A stretch of 64,000 bases of DNA from Euglena gracilis (taxonomy: Eukaryota > Euglenida > Euglenophyceae > Euglenales), in the NCBI GenBank assembly GCA_039621445.1, contig CP154954.1, positions 3,043,715-3,107,714 on the forward strand, given 5' to 3'. Within the stretch, counting starts at the first letter, position 1; the number at the start of each line of letters is the position of its first letter. A program made the position numbers and the translations under genes. This document shows positions 60,301-64,000 of this stretch, piece after piece. Under the pieces are notes generated by a model. The model was not told the DNA's origin, ran no database searches, and was given only the letters and a program-made list of their open reading frames with translations.

Positions 60301-63300
60301 ATCGGTCAAAAATCAAACTTTCGAAAATATCTTGAGAAAACGTACATTATTTCCAGAAATGCCGGTCTGACGAAATGTACCCCTGGAGGCCCTCAACCAT
60401 GCAACACAGTCTCATCTCGCCCTCAGTCTCAGCCATTTTTCTGTAATATACACTGACAGGCCCTGGCTCAGCAGGAATGCCAATGACGAATTCTCGAACT
60501 GAAAATGAGCTTGTGGATTGCAGATCGATCTTGGACAAAGGATGAAAATGGTATTCAAAGCGCTCAGGGATCGATCCCCGATTTTGGCATTTCCCTTCCA
60601 GGACTCCACCTATTTCGATGCTCGGGGTGTAATACGTCACGGAGATTTGGGGCCAAAGACTGGGTCAGGGTTCAGCCTTATTTTTTGCCTTATTTGGATA
60701 ATTTTCCTGAAAATTTGGGATAAACTTTTGCCCTAAATCTACGACACATCTCGGCCATTTTGAAAACCGTCCAGAAATGGATTGCCGAAGCACTCCGCAG
60801 ACCTGGGCACTGATGCTTCATAAAGTGGGAGCGATCACCCCCACCATACCATTGGTGGCGGGGGGGGGGGGGGCAGTAGTATGATGCTGCCCACCATTTT
60901 TTAGCGTAGTTGTCTTTGGTCAGGATTCGGCTGGCAAAAAGGGGACCACCATTAGTTTGGGGTGAGGGGGAGAGGCCCGGGGTCGCGGGCCACGCCCCAG
61001 GCCCGGCGGTGGTGCACTGCCACGCGGGGGAGGGCCGCACGGGGATGCTGCTGGCGGCGTACCTGTGCCGGTTCGGGGGGCTGACCCCCGCGAAGGCGGT
61101 CGCGCACTTGCAGCGCTTCCGCCTTAGGTGTTCCTCACCCCTGAACTGGATGATGATCAGGGCAGAACGGGAATCGGCCAAACAGCCAGGGTGGTGGGTG
61201 GGGGGGGGGGTCGACCCCCCCCCACCTCTTCCCATTGTTCTGGTGGGACCAATTTTTGGACCCAAAGAAATATCCTGGCGCCTTCGGCGCTGGGTGTATT
61301 TTGGACCCATTTTTGGACCCATATAGGAGGCCCCCCGAAAACCCCCAAAACCAGGCTTTGAATAGTGCTGAGCTCTTAATAAATGCGCACCCAGTCCTTC
61401 ATTGAACCCCCCATATAAACCAGCCCACTCCATGGACCTCTTTTGACTGAAATGCAAGGGTTTTGTGCCCGAAACGGGGCGCCGGGGGGGGGGGACGCTC
61501 ATTTTTGGCTCAAAAAACACCTTTTCCGGGTCCGGGAGGCCAAAAAACATCGTTTCGGGCAATTTTTTTGATTTTTTCGACATTTTTGACCCAAAAATGA
61601 CCCTAAGTGCATTGGTTTCGGGGCCAAAACGGGGCGCTGGCGAGTCAAAAAACGCCATTTTCGGCTCAAAAACAAGGTCCCGGGTCCCAGACATTGAAAA
61701 TCATCGTTTCGGGCAAAATTTTTTTTCGACTTTTTTTGGCCGAAAACGGCCCAGTCGGACAGTGGAAAAAGTGTACAAAATGGCCTAAATTGGCCGAAAA
61801 ACGGCCGTATCTCGGGCTGGGCGGGGAGTTGCGGGGAAACCAAAATCCCAGCAGATGGGGCGTTCCAAGGGCCTCAATTTAGGTCTGTGCACATTTCCTT
61901 TGATTTTGCATCATTTTCCAGAAATTTTGAAAACATTGATTTTTTGACCCCCCACCCCCCGAAAACGGCCAAGTCGGACAGTGGGAAAAGTGTACAGAAC
62001 GGCCATATTGGCCGAAAAACGGCCGTATCTCGGGCTGGGCGGGGAGTTGCGAGGAAATCAAAATACCGGTAGATGGGGCGTTCCAAGGGCTTCCATTTAG
62101 GTCTTTGGTCATTTTCTTTGATTTGGCTTCATTTAGGAGATATTTTGAAAATATCGATTTTTGGGCCTGAAATGGCAGAGTCCAAAGGGGGGGGGCTTAT
62201 CCAGGGGGGCGGCCGATCCTACCCAGTTTGGACCCCTTCGCACGTGAATAACTTGGTCCTGGCGGGGAGTTGGGGGTCAAACCCAGGTGATTCGGAAACT
62301 AGACATCCAGTCGCTCGTGACTGAAAAAAATTTTTTTGGGAACCGGGCCGGGATCATGGTGATAATCCGCGGTTTTCACGGTCTACCCACTGGGGTGGGG
62401 CGGGTGAGGAGGGGGGGTTGGACCCCCCCCCTTTTCACTGGTGGTAAGCTTCGCTCTTACTCTAAAGAGATAAGAGCTCAGCGATTCTATTATTTAGCAC
62501 CTTCCAAAATTTCAACGTTTTCTCAAAGTTTTGATTTGGGAGGTTTTTGAAACAAAGAATGCCATTGAAAATCCAAAATATTTCCAAGATACAAAAATGT
62601 CAGTAAAATTTGATTGTGCCAAAATTTGGTCCAATTTTTTGACCTTCGTTTTTTTTTCACCCCCCCCCCTAAAAGTACAAACTTTTAAACCTGAAATTTT
62701 TGACATTTTTGTGAAAAATGTAGTTTTCCATCAAAAATCATGCATTTTGGGTTATTTTTTTTAAAAAAATTCAAAAATTTTCCCCAACCAAAATCTCCAA
62801 TGTCCCAAAATTTGTAGAAAATGCTGTGGTGGGTGGGGGTGTTCGACCCCCCCCCTCCATCCAGGCCTTCCCTTTCTGCCCTGGTGATGATGAATTTTGT
62901 TGGGAGTGATACACATCTTTAACAGAGCCATAGACAAAATTGATCCTGATAAATTGGGCGACCAGAACTCAGACGGTTTTTGGGAAGACATCCAATTTTT
63001 TTGGGCTTGAGGTAAATTTGAGCCTTTTCCATTCTTTTTTTTTTTAGAAAAAAGCACGGAAAAATTTGAAACAAAAATGTAACAATTGTGCGCCAATTTT
63101 TTGCAACCTTTTTTGGCTACGAATTCCCGCTGGCAGCATTTTTTTTTGTCGCTGATATCTCCAGAAAGCCTCATACACAGCCTCTCCAGCCGTGAGACCA
63201 CACCTGGCAGCGGCATCGATCCTTGCAAGGCTGGTGCCAGAAGGACAATGCGTACAACAACAACCTGGTGCAGGTGAAGCAGCTGGAGGGCTATGCACAG

Positions 63301-63322
63301 GAGATGTGTCCGCCCAAGTGAT
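57317..63322 (+). CDS. Dual-specificity protein phosphatase-like gene (multi-exon)
   Basis: Exon evidence in order: 57317-57403 codes HYIGNLRFALNKHQIEHVVV, typical of the start of a DSP fold. 57977-58104 codes FADCDRCVARIHACVEAG. 61001-61127 codes AVVHCHAGEGRTGMLLAAYL, the HCxxGxxRTG phosphate-binding loop with catalytic Cys and Arg, and continues GGLTPAKAVAHLQRFR. The 57403 and 58104 junctions are phase-consistent. A last exon near 63231-63322 codes NNNLVQVKQLEGYAQEMCPPK, slightly longer and ending in TGA, but its phase does not fit directly, so an exon may be missing or a different frame is used. No AG acceptor is obvious before 57317, where a TG-rich repeat has expanded. The enzyme would remove phosphate from protein Tyr/Ser/Thr or another substrate. 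Introns are full of dispersed repeats. Confidence 0.65.
58200..58264. repeat. (GT)n followed by three TTAGGG-like units
   Basis: TATAGGGTTAGGGTTAGGGT lies after a short GT run. Too few units to be a telomere; an interstitial telomere-like patch or chance. Confidence 0.8.
58670..59420 (-). repeat. Composite repeat Z, partial copy (U then three Z2 units)
   Basis: One U region (58670-58860) is followed by three head-to-tail Z2 units, each with CGTAACTCGGGCT, TTGCGGGGAAA, GGGCATT and CTCCGGACATTT-like words. It lies in a phosphatase intron. Confidence 0.75.
59685..59740 (-). mobile_element. Relic of a B-type element end
   Basis: GCACTTAAGCTTTTTTTAAG and GCATTTGCGCAAATC resemble the reverse complement of element B's right end (GCACTTAAGCTTTTTT, then TTTGCGCA). 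The outer CTTAGGCGGCC is degraded. Confidence 0.5.
59777..59930 (-). mobile_element. Relic of the element A right end, inverted
   Basis: CTGAGGCGGCCTAACACACA, GTAGCTTTGAAAGTGATTGT, ATTGCGCCGATGCGCAA and CCCAGGGCCTGGGGACAAAA align in order with the reverse complement of 5790-5942 of element A. Confidence 0.85.
60010..60350 (+). repeat. Composite repeat Z, module Z1 only
   Basis: GGGCGAAGCTTACCACCGGG, TTGCGAGCGACTGGATTTCT, AGTTTCCGAATCACC and GACCCCCAACTCCCCGCCAG match 43020-43230. Confidence 0.8.
61170..61345. repeat. Hairpin repeat X, copy 7
   Basis: G run, GGTCGACCCC, GGCGCCTTCGGCGCT hairpin and TTTTTGGACCCAT words, in a phosphatase intron. Confidence 0.55.
61367..62482 (-). mobile_element. 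Composite repeat Z, copy 2
   Basis: Inverted copy of 43000-43913, with 12-bp inverted ends GCTGAGCTCTTA and TAAGAGCTCAGC. It contains two U units, two Z2 units and one Z1. The extra Z2 makes it about 200 bp longer than copy 1. Confidence 0.8.
62505..62860 (+). repeat. Second copy of the nested-element core
   Basis: Collinear with 18836-19215: TTTCAACGTTTTCTCAAAGT, AATGCCATTGAAAATCCAAA, AAATTTGATTGTGCCAAAAT, TTTTTGACCTTCGTTTTTTT and AAAATGCTGTGGTGG. The CCAACGAAC ends of the nested element are absent. Confidence 0.85.
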
Positions 63323-63721
63323 CCAGACCACTCCACTTGACGAATTACAAAACCACCGCAACGTTTGAACATCCTGGCGTTTCGCCTCAAGCCCATCTGA
63401 GCTCGCAAAACAACAAAATTTTTGAGAAGGGAGGCCCCGCTTAGTGCTGCCTCGGAGTGCGCTGTCGATGTGGCTCCGACGTGGCGACGGGGCTTCTTGC
63501 TCCTGGCCCCTTTGCCCCCCCCCCTGGCCCCCACTGTCTGCCGATCGAGAGCTTTTGAAAATAAATTTTCTTTTACGGGCGGGGGGGGGGGCGTCGGGCT
63601 CACAAGGTCTTCAGGCTGGGCCCTCGGTGTCCCTTCCTCCCTTATCGGTCTGCCTCGACGGGATGCGAGACACATCGGGCTCCACGCTTTGCCCCTGTAA
63701 GGCCTGATTTTTCACCGAAAA

Positions 63722-63946
63722 TTAGGGGGCCAGGGCATTTTCCAAGGCACCTTTGGCACCAACGTTGACTTCAAAAGCCTCCATCCCCCTCTTCTGACCA
63801 ATCTCAAAACTTCTTTTGCGGAAAGGCCCAATTTTTTGAGCAAACCAACCCCTTCCATCTGGTGGAGGGGGCCCCCCGCACCCGGGGAAAAATTCTCTTC
63901 GATAAAAGGTCTTGCGTCTGCACGGATGGCCTGACAAGGGGGTCAC
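63722..63946 (-). CDS. Possible exon, unrecognised
   Basis: The minus frame ends with GPFRKRSFEIGQKRG then MEAFEVNVGAKGALENALAP and a stop. Composition is protein-like, but no splice partner is visible before the window ends. Confidence 0.25.
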   Translation of the reverse strand: MTPLSGHPCRRKTFYRREFFPGCGGPPPPDGRGWFAQKIGPFRKRSFEIGQKRGMEAFEVNVGAKGALENALAP

Positions 63947-64000
63947 TTGGTGTTTGTGCTTCGCCCTCGGTGTCCCTTCCTCCCCTCTTGGTCTTGCCTC

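Overview
The window reads as nuclear DNA of a eukaryote, probably a unicellular alga or other protist; I cannot name the species. Real coding sequence is scarce, GC-rich and split by GT-AG introns. The rest is repeat-dense DNA with very frequent C/G homopolymers of 8-16 bases, microsatellites and dispersed repeat families present in 2-4 copies. No rRNA, tRNA or bacterial-type operon was found, and most long open frames are chance or microsatellite frames.

The main discovery is a family of DNA transposons. Element B (13091-22341, 9251 bp) has terminal inverted repeats (TIRs) beginning CTTAGGCGGCC, a 5-bp target duplication TCTCA, and one nine-exon minus-strand gene of about 1236 codons. The protein carries a ParB N-terminal-like fold (motif YVLMSGQHITSAL), and upstream of it a WFDNF motif that may belong to a transposase core. 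Element A (1438-5942, 4505 bp) has the same TIR (24 bp, perfect), its own 5-bp duplication AGGTT and no intact gene, so it looks non-autonomous. Both elements are studded with an 18-bp palindrome of the form TTTGCGC-N4-GCGCAAA: 16 copies plus a variant in A, and 19 in B, where none lies in a predicted exon. One copy sits about 40 bp inside each end. A ParB-like protein together with repeated parS-like palindromes suggests a protein-site system for transposition or element maintenance. Relics of the family lie at 39574, 47590, 59685 and 59777. Element B entered what looks like an older open frame and carries a 770-bp nested insertion in one intron.

Layout: 1-1437 no gene; 1438-5942 element A; 5943-13090 repeats, microsatellites and a decayed GC-rich frame; 13091-22341 element B; 22342-51180 repeat families, MITE-like elements and microsatellites with only weak exon candidates; 51190-56650 several GC-rich plus-strand exon candidates of unknown function; 57317-63322 a plus-strand dual-specificity-phosphatase-like gene whose introns are filled with dispersed repeats; 63323-64000 one weak minus-strand frame.
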